Source: Blastopirellula marina
GTDB taxonomy: Bacteria; Planctomycetota; Planctomycetia; Pirellulales; Pirellulaceae
Direction of reading: 5' to 3'
Length of the DNA stretch: 64,000 nucleotides
NCBI RefSeq assembly: GCF_002967765.1
Contig: NZ_PUHY01000005.1
Location: 1 to 64,000, forward strand
Shown: positions 53,173-61,303 of the stretch, one piece after another
Position numbering within the stretch: the first letter of the stretch is position 1
Layout: each line of letters begins with the position of its first letter
Translations under genes and position numbers: made by a program
The notes under the pieces: model-generated
What the model was told of the DNA's origin: nothing
The model's input: only the letters and a program-made list of their open reading frames with translations
The model's database searches: none

Positions 53173-53922
53173 TCACATGGCTTCCTTGATGCCAGCCCGA
53201 ATCAGCCACCAATTTACCGGATAAGCAGTCACAAACCCAGCCAGCATGGCAAGTTGCATCACAAACCAAAACACCGGCTGACTCGGTTCCAAGTCGTATT
53301 CCCATACGTGACGAAAGATGACGAATTGAGCAAACGCCATGAAACCGTACATCCCCACCTGCCACGAGATCAGCGAGAGTGTGTCGGCCTTGACCGCCTC
53401 GACGATGCCTCGACCAGGCGAAAGATTCCGCATCGGCACAATGGTAAAATATTGAAACGCCACGCCGATCCCAAACGCGAAGACGAAGTCGAGAATCCAG
53501 ACGGCAAACATCTTGCCGGCGTGTGTGTCGGGGAAGATTGTCTTCCAGCCGAACCAAATCGCGACAACAGGAAACGCCATCGCGAGAAACTCCGCGCAGA
53601 TGTCTCCCAGCGTGCATCCACTACCACAGTGGGCGGCCCCTTTCATGACCATTGCCGGAAACGGTGTGTGCTTCTTACTGGGGGGCTCTTCGTCATTCTC
53701 CATCGCGGCTTGCATCTTCTTCTTGGTCGCCAGACGACCATATTGGAAATAGGCCCACAGCGCGAACCCCGTGGCAAATAGCGCGCAAACCGGCCACACC
53801 ACATTCATGATCCACATCTGCTGCGCATGCCCGCGCAGTAAGTCGACCACAATAATCAAAGCACACACCACGCCCAGAACCAGCATGGCAATCGACAAAA
53901 CATGAAGCCAGGTAGGAATCAA
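53173..53922 (-). CDS. DUF4396-type membrane protein
   Basis: 249 residues with six or so hydrophobic helices (about 4-27, 37-60, 107-127, 138-160, 184-203, 217-238). AMVMKGAAHCGSGCTLGDICAEFLAM is the motif that characterises DUF4396 (A-x-H-C-G-x-G-C-T-L-G-D). The conserved His/Cys pair suggests metal binding, as proposed for metal-handling membrane proteins, but the activity is unknown. A His/Lys-rich cytoplasmic loop (GRLATKKKMQAAMENDEEPPSKKHTPF) precedes it. Confidence 0.8.
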   Translation of the reverse strand: MIPTWLHVLSIAMLVLGVVCALIIVVDLLRGHAQQMWIMNVVWPVCALFATGFALWAYFQYGRLATKKKMQAAMENDEEPPSKKHTPFPAMVMKGAAHCGSGCTLGDICAEFLAMAFPVVAIWFGWKTIFPDTHAGKMFAVWILDFVFAFGIGVAFQYFTIVPMRNLSPGRGIVEAVKADTLSLISWQVGMYGFMAFAQFVIFRHVWEYDLEPSQPVFWFVMQLAMLAGFVTAYPVNWWLIRAGIKEAM

Positions 53923-54092
53923 CGTTTCTCTCTCTCAAGTTAGCAAGCAAACAAATCCAACTCATTGCACCCAACAAATTAGATAAGAATAGGCGTGCAA
54001 CCTCGATGCCAAACGAGTTGTTTCGCATCGTTCCCGAGGCTTCCACCTCAGGCGGTTGACGGTCGGCTAAGGCGAGATCAACGTCTCTAGGG

Positions 54093-54545
54093 CTACTTCT
54101 CGCCCTGCGGCGAGTGAGCGGTGCCGCGTTGGATGGGTTCGTAGAGGAGGTAGCTTTCGTAGCAGAACGAAACTTCTAAGGTGCGTGCGGTGCGGCCATC
54201 GGCGTACTTCGTTTCGCCGAGGTAGATGCGTCCGAGGCTGGCCTCTTTACCGTCTTGCAGGATACCCTTTTCCACTTCGATGAAGGTGAAATGAGGGTAG
54301 CCTTCCAGGTGATACCCTCGCTCGTCTTTGGTGATCTTGCGGGTGGGTACCTGTTGGCCTGCCTCTACTTTGTTTCGCTGGTAAAAGTCGAACTGGTGGT
54401 AGGTACCGACCCAGCGATCTTTCTCTTCTGGTTTCTCTTCCGCATGAGCTTCTCTCGGTGGCAAGTCCATCGACGATGGAGCAAAGCAGAGAGCGGCGAT
54501 CAAGCCGACGAGCAGCGACATTTTGGTAGTGACTCGGGTGCCCAT
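54093..54545 (-). CDS. Small exported protein of unknown function
   Basis: 150 residues with a signal peptide (MGTRVTTKMSLLVGLIAALCFAPSS). The mature protein is basic/polar and beta-rich (DRWVGTYHQFDFYQRNKVEAGQQVPTRKITKDERGYHLEGYPHFTFIEVEKGIL). The ATG follows a GAGGAGAT-like RBS on the minus strand (about 54556-54550). No family recognised. Confidence 0.65.
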   Translation of the reverse strand: MGTRVTTKMSLLVGLIAALCFAPSSMDLPPREAHAEEKPEEKDRWVGTYHQFDFYQRNKVEAGQQVPTRKITKDERGYHLEGYPHFTFIEVEKGILQDGKEASLGRIYLGETKYADGRTARTLEVSFCYESYLLYEPIQRGTAHSPQGEK

Positions 54546-54794
54546 GTTTCGATCTCCTCGATTTGGCTTGCCTGGTATTCCTCTATCTTACCAGGGGCAT
54601 TCGTTTGTCTGACGAAATTGGCAACGGAATTCCCGCTGGTTCCGCCAACCTGGCCACGGTTTTCGACGTAAGAAGCGAGCCCTCCTGATGGTTTTGCCCC
54701 GCATTTTCCCGCTTCACCCGGCAACGTGCATAAAAATTGGCAGATTTCTGACAGAATGGGGTGGGGGCTGTGTTAGTCCCGGTAAGGAGGAGAT

Positions 54795-55394
54795 ATGGTC
54801 AGCGATTTCCCAGAAACCCGAGATAGCCTGCTTTTACAGGTGCAAGATCCGGCCAACCGCGAGGCGTGGGACCGGTTTGTTGCTGTCTATCAGCCGGTGA
54901 TCTTCCGAATAGCCCTCGCCCGCGGCCTGCAGCATGCCGACGCATTAGACCTGGTTCAGCAGGTTTTGATCTCGGTGGCTGGCTCAGTTGAACGCTGGCA
55001 GCGGAAAGACGCGAACTCGAAGTTCAGTCATTGGCTTAGCCGGGTCACGAAAAACGCGATCATCAATGCCTTATCCCGCCGGCCTCACGACCGAGGGATC
55101 GGCGGCTCGGCGGGCGAACTGCAACTGAATCAGTTGAAAGCGATCGACGAAACCTGTTCGCTGGTCGACCACGAGCTCCGCCGCGAGCTCTACCTCCGCT
55201 CGGCTGAAATCGTGAAGACCGACTTCCGCAGCGAAACCTGGGAAGCGTTTCAATATACCGTCATCGACGGGCTCAGTCCGGAAGACACGGCTCGACGGAT
55301 GGGCAAATCGGTCGGCGCTATCTACACGGCTCGCAGCCGGGTCATGTTCCGGATGAAGGAAGTGGTTCGCCAGCTTCAGGAGCAGTTGTCATGA
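54795..55394 (+). CDS. ECF-type RNA polymerase sigma factor
   Basis: 199 residues, ATG 54795 preceded by the strong RBS AAGGAGGAG. Region 2: AWDRFVAVYQPVIFRIALARGLQHADALDLVQQVLISVAGSVERWQ, and KFSHWLSRVTKNAIINALSRR. Region 4: WEAFQYTVIDGLSPEDTARRMGKSVGAIYTARSRVMFRMKEVVRQLQE. This belongs to a planctomycete ECF type. Its TGA overlaps the ATG of the kinase gene by four bases (ATGA), so the sigma factor and its zinc-finger/kinase partner are translated together. Confidence 0.93.
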   Translation: MVSDFPETRDSLLLQVQDPANREAWDRFVAVYQPVIFRIALARGLQHADALDLVQQVLISVAGSVERWQRKDANSKFSHWLSRVTKNAIINALSRRPHDRGIGGSAGELQLNQLKAIDETCSLVDHELRRELYLRSAEIVKTDFRSETWEAFQYTVIDGLSPEDTARRMGKSVGAIYTARSRVMFRMKEVVRQLQEQLS

Positions 55395-57097
55395 AATCAA
55401 TGCAAAACAACTGCTGCTCCGATGAGAAGCTACTCGCCTTGGTCAGCGGAACACTCGTGGCTCAGGAAGAACAGGCGATTGAAACCCATCTCGATACCTG
55501 CCAGGTTTGCCAGCGGAAGCTCGAGCAAGCCGCGGCCGATGTCGACACGTGGAGCGAGGCCACCGAGTTCCTGCAGGACGATCCATGGCGCAGTTCGTTC
55601 GTCGGCGATCCGCCCGATGCGACCTCGCCGAACGCGCTCCCAATTCAACAAACGTTGGAACTGCTCGCCCCGACCGACGATCCCGGGATGCTGGGGCGAA
55701 TCGGTGTCTACGAGATTTCCGGTGTGATCGGCAGCGGTGGGATGGGCGTTGTGCTGAAAGGTGTCGATCGTTCGCTCGATCGCACGGTTGCCATCAAGGT
55801 GCTTTCCCCGCATTTGGCCAGCACCGCTGCGGCCCGCCGCCGCTTCGAGCGTGAAGCGAAAGCGGCCGCCGCGGTTTTACATCCTAATGTGATCGCCATT
55901 CACGCGGTCTCGGTCGACTCGCCCCTCCCCTACCTCGTCATGCCGTACGTGCGTGGGGCGACCCTGCAAAAGCGGATCGATGGCGAAGGTCCGTTGCCAG
56001 TGGTCGATGTGCTGCGGATTGGCCTGCAAATCTCGGAAGGACTCGCCGCCGCCCACGATCAAGGGCTGGTCCATCGCGACATCAAACCGTCGAACATCTT
56101 GTTGGAAGATGGGATCGAACGCGTCACGATCACCGACTTCGGCTTGGCTCGCACCGTGGACGATGCTTCCATCACCCGCACCAACATCATCGCTGGCACG
56201 CCGCAGTTCATGTCTCCTGAGCAAGCTCGCGGCGAGTATGTGGATCATCGCAGCGATTTGTTTAGCCTCGGTAGTGTGCTGTATACGGCCTGTGCCGGTC
56301 GACCACCTTTCCGAGCCGAGACCACATTCGGCGTCCTCCGTAAGATTACCGATCAATCACCGCGCCCGTTGCGGGAAATTAACCCCGACGTGCCGCATTG
56401 GCTGGCGAACCTGATCGACCGGTTACTACAGAAGAATTCGGCCGCCCGGTTTAGCTCTGCTCATCATGTCGCCGAGCTTCTACAGCAATGCCTGGCCCAC
56501 GCCACGACGCCGAACTCTCCCCTGCCCCGCGAACTGCGTTCGACCTGGAAACTCTCGCGTCGCACTATCGGGGCGATGGCAGGCCTGGCCGTACTTGGCT
56601 TGGTTTCGCTGGGGATCTACCAGTTAACATTGCCACCCAGCGAAGCCCTGAATCAGCCAACAATTCAGCAAGTCGAGGCCGCAAGCGGACAGGCTGTCCC
56701 CTTATCTCAGCCGCAAGCCGCCGTTGGCCAGACACCTAACCAGCCGCTGGCCGTGCCGCAAGCAACCCGACAACTACCGTACGGCCAGCAAGCGGCAATG
56801 CCGAGCACTGCTAAACGCGATTCGCAGAACAAGCAGCAAGCGAACTTCTCGGTTCCGTCGCGGCCACAACAGGTTTCGCCTGACAGCCAAGAGGTGATTC
56901 CGGAAGAGTATCTGTCTTGGGACACCCCCATTCAGTATTCGCCCGATGTGCTGCTTAACGAAGCGCACCAGTTGAGTGAGCAGACGCAGGCCCCCTTCGC
57001 CTCACCGACACCCAACTGGCTGCTGCTTGTGCCGGTGCCCGACACCGAGTTGGATCCGCCGTCCCAAATTCCGAACGCCCCTGACAGCCGTTACTAA
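55391..57097 (+). CDS. Zinc-finger anti-sigma / Ser-Thr protein kinase fusion, membrane-bound
   Basis: 568 residues. The N-terminus carries a zinc-binding anti-sigma motif (ETHLDTCQVC = H-x3-C-x2-C, about 29-40). The kinase domain spans about 100-365: GVIGSGGMGVVLKG, VAIKVL, HRDIKPSNIL, TDFGLA, GTPQFMSPEQARG, with all catalytic residues present. One transmembrane helix follows (about 390-412), then a Pro/Gln-rich extracytoplasmic tail with NFSVPSRP and a final DSRY. The Zn motif likely holds the ECF factor encoded just upstream, and phosphorylation could release it. The tail shares NFSVP with the next protein. Confidence 0.92.
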   Translation: MKSMQNNCCSDEKLLALVSGTLVAQEEQAIETHLDTCQVCQRKLEQAAADVDTWSEATEFLQDDPWRSSFVGDPPDATSPNALPIQQTLELLAPTDDPGMLGRIGVYEISGVIGSGGMGVVLKGVDRSLDRTVAIKVLSPHLASTAAARRRFEREAKAAAAVLHPNVIAIHAVSVDSPLPYLVMPYVRGATLQKRIDGEGPLPVVDVLRIGLQISEGLAAAHDQGLVHRDIKPSNILLEDGIERVTITDFGLARTVDDASITRTNIIAGTPQFMSPEQARGEYVDHRSDLFSLGSVLYTACAGRPPFRAETTFGVLRKITDQSPRPLREINPDVPHWLANLIDRLLQKNSAARFSSAHHVAELLQQCLAHATTPNSPLPRELRSTWKLSRRTIGAMAGLAVLGLVSLGIYQLTLPPSEALNQPTIQQVEAASGQAVPLSQPQAAVGQTPNQPLAVPQATRQLPYGQQAAMPSTAKRDSQNKQQANFSVPSRPQQVSPDSQEVIPEEYLSWDTPIQYSPDVLLNEAHQLSEQTQAPFASPTPNWLLLVPVPDTELDPPSQIPNAPDSRY

Positions 57098-57138
57098 CCG
57101 ACACGGAACGTCAACATCCACCCCCGAGGAGTCGAAGA

Positions 57139-60100
57139 ATGATTTGGAAGCCTCTACTAATCACGGTCTGTGGTTCGGTCATCGCGATCGGCTCGCTCGT
57201 CGCGTGGGCTCAGGTCCCCGGCGAAACGAAGTCGGAAGACAATACGGATCGTGAACGGCCGTCCGTAGCAGATCGCGTAACTGCCGAGTCCTCACAAGCG
57301 ACTGCTAACCAGAAAGAAGCGAAACCCGCTTCTAAAGCCATTCCGGCTCCGCAGTCACGTTACGGCCTGGGAGGTTCGAGCAATTTCTCCGTACCTGCCC
57401 GGGCAACTTCTTCCCGCGAGGACGTTGAAGCAACGGAAGCGGCCATCCTCGCCAAGCTGGCCGAAGCCAAGACACTGTCAGTCGCGGTTGAAGGGGCCTC
57501 GAAGGCCGAACGCCAAGTTGACCAGCTCGACGCACGAGAGCGTGAGTCGCTGGCGCGATTCATGATTCGCCAAATCCACGAAGATAAGGCCTTCACAAGC
57601 CAGCGACTGGAGTGGTTGCCAGACCAAAAGGTCTTGGTCGTGTACTTTAGTCCGAAAGCGGGTGATGAAAACACCAAAGACATTGCCCGGTTCGTTGATG
57701 TGCAGCTGTTAGCCAAATCGACGGACAAAGTAAGTTCACGGTTTCAAATCCCCAATAATACCGCCGTTGCTACGCCGCCAAGTTCGGCAGCTGTTCCGAT
57801 GTTCAATTCGGAGATCGCCCAGGAGCAAGCGAATTGGGCGGATGATCATGGTTTTCAAAGCACGTTGAATAATCGGTTCATCAATATTGCCTATCCTGAC
57901 CACACCAACAGCAAGTCGCGTAAAGTGGTTCCGTTGGATGAAGCCGCATTGATCGAGGCGCTGACAAAAGTTGGCACGGTTGGAATCTTTGCCGAGGATC
58001 AATATTCCATCGGTCTTAATATTCGTAACTTTGACGCTCAGGCTCGCAAAGACCTGGCTTCGGCAATCTTCAAGGCGAAGGTAGGCGACGCGCCTGCCAA
58101 ACCGGTGGAAAAGCCGATTGTCTTCGATACCGAGGCGAATGTCCTTTCGATTTGGTTTAGCAGCGAAGGCTACGAGCAATACGGCAAGTACTTCAATGCC
58201 GTGTATAAACGACTGTTCGAGGAGACCCAAGCCCGTGTGAATGGCAGTTGGGCAAATCGAGTCGACGAACTGTTGTCGGATCCAACCACTCCATCGCAGA
58301 CGAGCCTGGCCAATCCTGCCTCGCAACGCCTCGACAGCCGATATGGCAACCGCTTACGTCCCGGTTACGGCGAGGGGCTTTCGCCCGGTAAGAAGGTTGA
58401 AGCGGAACCGGAAGCACTGGCGGCGGCATTGCGGAAGGCGCAAGCCGTTGTGCTTGTCGTGGATCGGAAGCGATGGGAACATGAATATATCGTCGATGAC
58501 AAACGTGGCATCGATGCCGAGACCAGTTTACGTCTGGCTCGTGTTTTGTTGGCGGCCATTGATAAGGATCCGAACGTCGAAGGGAACCGCATCGAGACGC
58601 ATCCCTGGCGCGATGTGCCGGATGGGGCGGTGCATGTCTTCCTGTCAAGCGAAGGGTACGATCAGTACGGCCAGTATCTGCCGAGCCTAGTACAACGTTT
58701 GTTCGAGCGGTACGACCAAGATTCATACAAGAACGCCGTCCAGCGGATTGAGGAACTGCTCGGCGCTGCCGATCAGCCGGCTGGAAGCATCCAGCCGCAA
58801 CTGGCCGCAGACGACGCCAACGCCGAGTTGCAGCAAGCCATGCCTACCGCGGACGCTGAGCCGATGAGGGCGGATATGGATGTTTTGGGCGGCGGACCGG
58901 TGCCCAACTTGGTAAGGGATTTTGCTCTGACTGGGAGCATGGGAATGGCTTTCAATTCTGTGAATCTAGGGAAAGGTTACTCGCCAGGGCCTGGAGGTAA
59001 GACGGTTGAGGCGAATGAGGCCGAAATCGAGAAAGCCCTACAAACTTCGGAATACCTTTTGGTGGTCGTCGATCGCGACAAATGGTTCAACGAGCGAAAG
59101 CAATACTTAGACGCGACGGCTCGCGAGAAGCTCGCTCAGGCAATCGTCCGTGCATTTGAAAACGATCCGAATGTTACGCGAAACCGCGTCGAACTCTTTC
59201 CGATTGGAGAAGGCCGCAACGCACTACACTTGCACTTTTCGCAGGAGGGATACGACCGCTACGGAAGGCTCCTCACACAAGTTCTCACGAAGCTTTCGAC
59301 CGAGGCGAGTAATCGTTTGAAGTCGGAAGAGAACCAAAAGATCAGTGAACTGTTAAGTGCCACCAAGACCAGCCGCACGCCTTCGCAGCGGTCGAGTTCC
59401 GAAAACAGCTTTCAGCGTTACGGTGCCGGGATGGGGCAAGGATCGATTCCTTCAGCCACGCCTCCTTCCACTGCGAACCAATATCCATCCGGTGTGGTGG
59501 GATCAACGGGATGGCTGCAACCAGACTTTAATGATCTCCCGACGTTCAATTCCCCCCAAGGCATGCAAGGTTCGTCTTATGCTCCGTCATTCGTGCCAAA
59601 TCAAGTGACCGACGACCAGCAGTATCGCCAACTCGAAGCCCAAGCCGCCTCGCTCGCATTGCGTGTGAAGCAAGCGGCCGGCAAGCCGGAGGAGGAAGAC
59701 CGCCTGGCCGAAGAACTGCGAGCCGTGGTGAAGCAAGCGTTCGAGCGTCGCTTGGAAACGCAGCGTCAACAATTGGATCAGGCCGAAGCCAAGCTGAAGG
59801 CCAGCCGCGAACATCTGCAGAAGCGAGAAGAGCACGCCGAGCAAATTATCACTCGACGTGTCGAAGACCTGACCGGCAATAACCCGTTCCCCTGGAACGA
59901 CGCGTCGCCGTATCAGCCAGCCTACGGATCGCCACCCAATAACAGCGGACCCAACTTCTCGGTTCCCAGTGGCTATCGCGATCCGCAGCCAACACCTTAT
60001 GGCTCGCCTCAACCGACTTACGCGCCCCCTCAATCGAACTCAAGCCCTTGGAATCAATCGAAACCGTATGCTCCGAGTTCGCTGAAAAGTCCGCCGCGGA

Positions 60101-60636
60101 ATAACAGTTTTTCTGTCCCGGCCAAGTCGAAAGGGCAGCCGACCTCTTCCCCCAACACGTTCCAGTCCTCCGGTCGTCAGTCAGGCGGAACAACTGAGTC
60201 TCCCTCGTTCAATGAGTCATCGAAGTCCGTCACCGGTTTTTCACGTCCGATCTGGAATGCCGGGCCAGAGCATTCGGACATCGGTGGCTTTCTGAATCCT
60301 GCTCCGGAAAGGAGTGGCAACCATCCGCCGATGCAAACCCAGCTGCCGGTCGCCGCAGGGGGACCAGCGTATGGGCAGCGAGCCAAGCCTGCACTTCAGC
60401 CTGCCGCCGCTTCAACCATGAAAGCTGCCTCAGTCAGCTCACCGTCTCCGGCATCTTCGACAAGCGACTCTTCTCCGAAGCCATCCGAAGCGGGCCCGGC
60501 CTTACCCCCAACGGTCAGCACGCCAGCGGCAACAACCCTGCCAGCTTTGCCTGCTCAACCCACCAAAACCGGCAAGAAGCAAGCCACTAAGCCGGAAGTT
60601 GAGCCAGTCGCGGCCAGCACGATTCCTGCGTACTAG
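57139..60636 (+). CDS. Large exported protein with four internal repeats and a coiled coil
   Basis: 1165 residues with a signal peptide (MIWKPLLITVCGSVIAIGSLVAWAQ), starting 41 bp after the kinase gene with GAGGAG upstream. Four diverged repeats of about 100-125 residues (about 95-194, 262-367, 419-544, 622-735) share VxxxExxIxxAL..., then a strand L-V-V-D, and in three of them S-S/Q-E-G-Y-x-x-Y-G. A coiled coil (about 825-914) and a long Pro/Ser/Gln-rich tail follow. NFSVP or SFSVP occurs at about 81, 937 and 988, as in the kinase tail. Function unknown; a cell-surface partner or substrate of the kinase is inferred. Confidence 0.8.
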   Translation: MIWKPLLITVCGSVIAIGSLVAWAQVPGETKSEDNTDRERPSVADRVTAESSQATANQKEAKPASKAIPAPQSRYGLGGSSNFSVPARATSSREDVEATEAAILAKLAEAKTLSVAVEGASKAERQVDQLDARERESLARFMIRQIHEDKAFTSQRLEWLPDQKVLVVYFSPKAGDENTKDIARFVDVQLLAKSTDKVSSRFQIPNNTAVATPPSSAAVPMFNSEIAQEQANWADDHGFQSTLNNRFINIAYPDHTNSKSRKVVPLDEAALIEALTKVGTVGIFAEDQYSIGLNIRNFDAQARKDLASAIFKAKVGDAPAKPVEKPIVFDTEANVLSIWFSSEGYEQYGKYFNAVYKRLFEETQARVNGSWANRVDELLSDPTTPSQTSLANPASQRLDSRYGNRLRPGYGEGLSPGKKVEAEPEALAAALRKAQAVVLVVDRKRWEHEYIVDDKRGIDAETSLRLARVLLAAIDKDPNVEGNRIETHPWRDVPDGAVHVFLSSEGYDQYGQYLPSLVQRLFERYDQDSYKNAVQRIEELLGAADQPAGSIQPQLAADDANAELQQAMPTADAEPMRADMDVLGGGPVPNLVRDFALTGSMGMAFNSVNLGKGYSPGPGGKTVEANEAEIEKALQTSEYLLVVVDRDKWFNERKQYLDATAREKLAQAIVRAFENDPNVTRNRVELFPIGEGRNALHLHFSQEGYDRYGRLLTQVLTKLSTEASNRLKSEENQKISELLSATKTSRTPSQRSSSENSFQRYGAGMGQGSIPSATPPSTANQYPSGVVGSTGWLQPDFNDLPTFNSPQGMQGSSYAPSFVPNQVTDDQQYRQLEAQAASLALRVKQAAGKPEEEDRLAEELRAVVKQAFERRLETQRQQLDQAEAKLKASREHLQKREEHAEQIITRRVEDLTGNNPFPWNDASPYQPAYGSPPNNSGPNFSVPSGYRDPQPTPYGSPQPTYAPPQSNSSPWNQSKPYAPSSLKSPPRNNSFSVPAKSKGQPTSSPNTFQSSGRQSGGTTESPSFNESSKSVTGFSRPIWNAGPEHSDIGGFLNPAPERSGNHPPMQTQLPVAAGGPAYGQRAKPALQPAAASTMKAASVSSPSPASSTSDSSPKPSEAGPALPPTVSTPAATTLPALPAQPTKTGKKQATKPEVEPVAASTIPAY

Positions 60637-60956
60637 TTACCCACCGGACCACGTGAGCACCATTGAAACCGCCATTCCGCCATGGTTTCCGCGCGACGCC
60701 AGGGCGTTTTTCATGGATGGAACCGTTTCTTGACCGCTGCCGAAGTTCGCGAAATCGGCCCCACAAAAATCGAAAGCCAACCCCTGAACCTCACCCTGGC
60801 CATGGCCGTCTCATCTGACAAAGGGGAATTCGGCCACCTCCGCTTTCAAAAACGCGTTTTGAGAGGTAAACTACGTCACGAAAGGTACACAAACCGCTGC
60901 TAGTATCCATCTTCCGCTAAAGCAGCAACTCCTTTCAGCCGAACAACTTACATATC
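60637..60956. other. Intergenic gap before tRNA-Val
   Basis: 320 bp. A short hairpin with a T tract (ACGCCAGGGCGTTTTT, about 60696-60711) may end the preceding gene. An open frame at 60682-60903 has no RBS or coding character and is not annotated. No clear promoter for the tRNA was found. Confidence 0.4.
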
Positions 60957-61030
60957 GGGCGATTAGCTCAGTTGGTTAGAGCACTGTCTTCACACGGCAG
61001 GGGTCGTTGGTTCGAATCCAATATCGCCCA
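60957..61030 (+). tRNA. tRNA-Val (anticodon CAC)
   Basis: A 74-nt cloverleaf: acceptor GGGCGAT/ATCGCCC, D-arm TAGCTCAGTTGGTTAGAGC, anticodon stem CTGTC/GGCAG around TTCACAC (anticodon CAC, reading GTG), T-arm GTTGG-TTCGAAT-CCAAT. The stems are fully paired, with one U-G wobble. A decayed copy of its anticodon-to-T-loop segment lies 2.7 kb downstream. Confidence 0.95.
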
Positions 61031-61065
61031 CTCTATTCCCAGGCATTTTTGGCTCGGGAATCACA

Positions 61066-61089
61066 AACCTCGGATCTCCGGGGTTTTTT
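61066..61089 (+). terminator. Terminator of tRNA-Val
   Basis: An imperfect hairpin (AACCTCGGA against TCCGGGGTT) is followed by six T residues, 35 bp after the tRNA. The rest of the gap to 61303 shows no gene. Confidence 0.75.
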
Positions 61090-61303
61090 CATGCGCGATT
61101 GGAGCGGAAAAATTCGGATTTCGGTGCGATTGCTAGCTGGATGGACATGTTTCTCTAGCAGACGAGCATGAAGCTACTTGAAGTTGAGGCTTCCACGAAG
61201 TCTTCTGGTGTCTGCGAGCGGCTATGTATAAGGTTGCACCGCCTTAGGCGCTCTATCGAATCGATCTTTTTGACCGCTTAGACGTCTTTCCCGAGATGTG
61301 TTT

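Noticed and set aside
60682-60903. 73-codon plus-strand frame
   Set aside because: No RBS, overlaps a probable terminator, no coherent composition.
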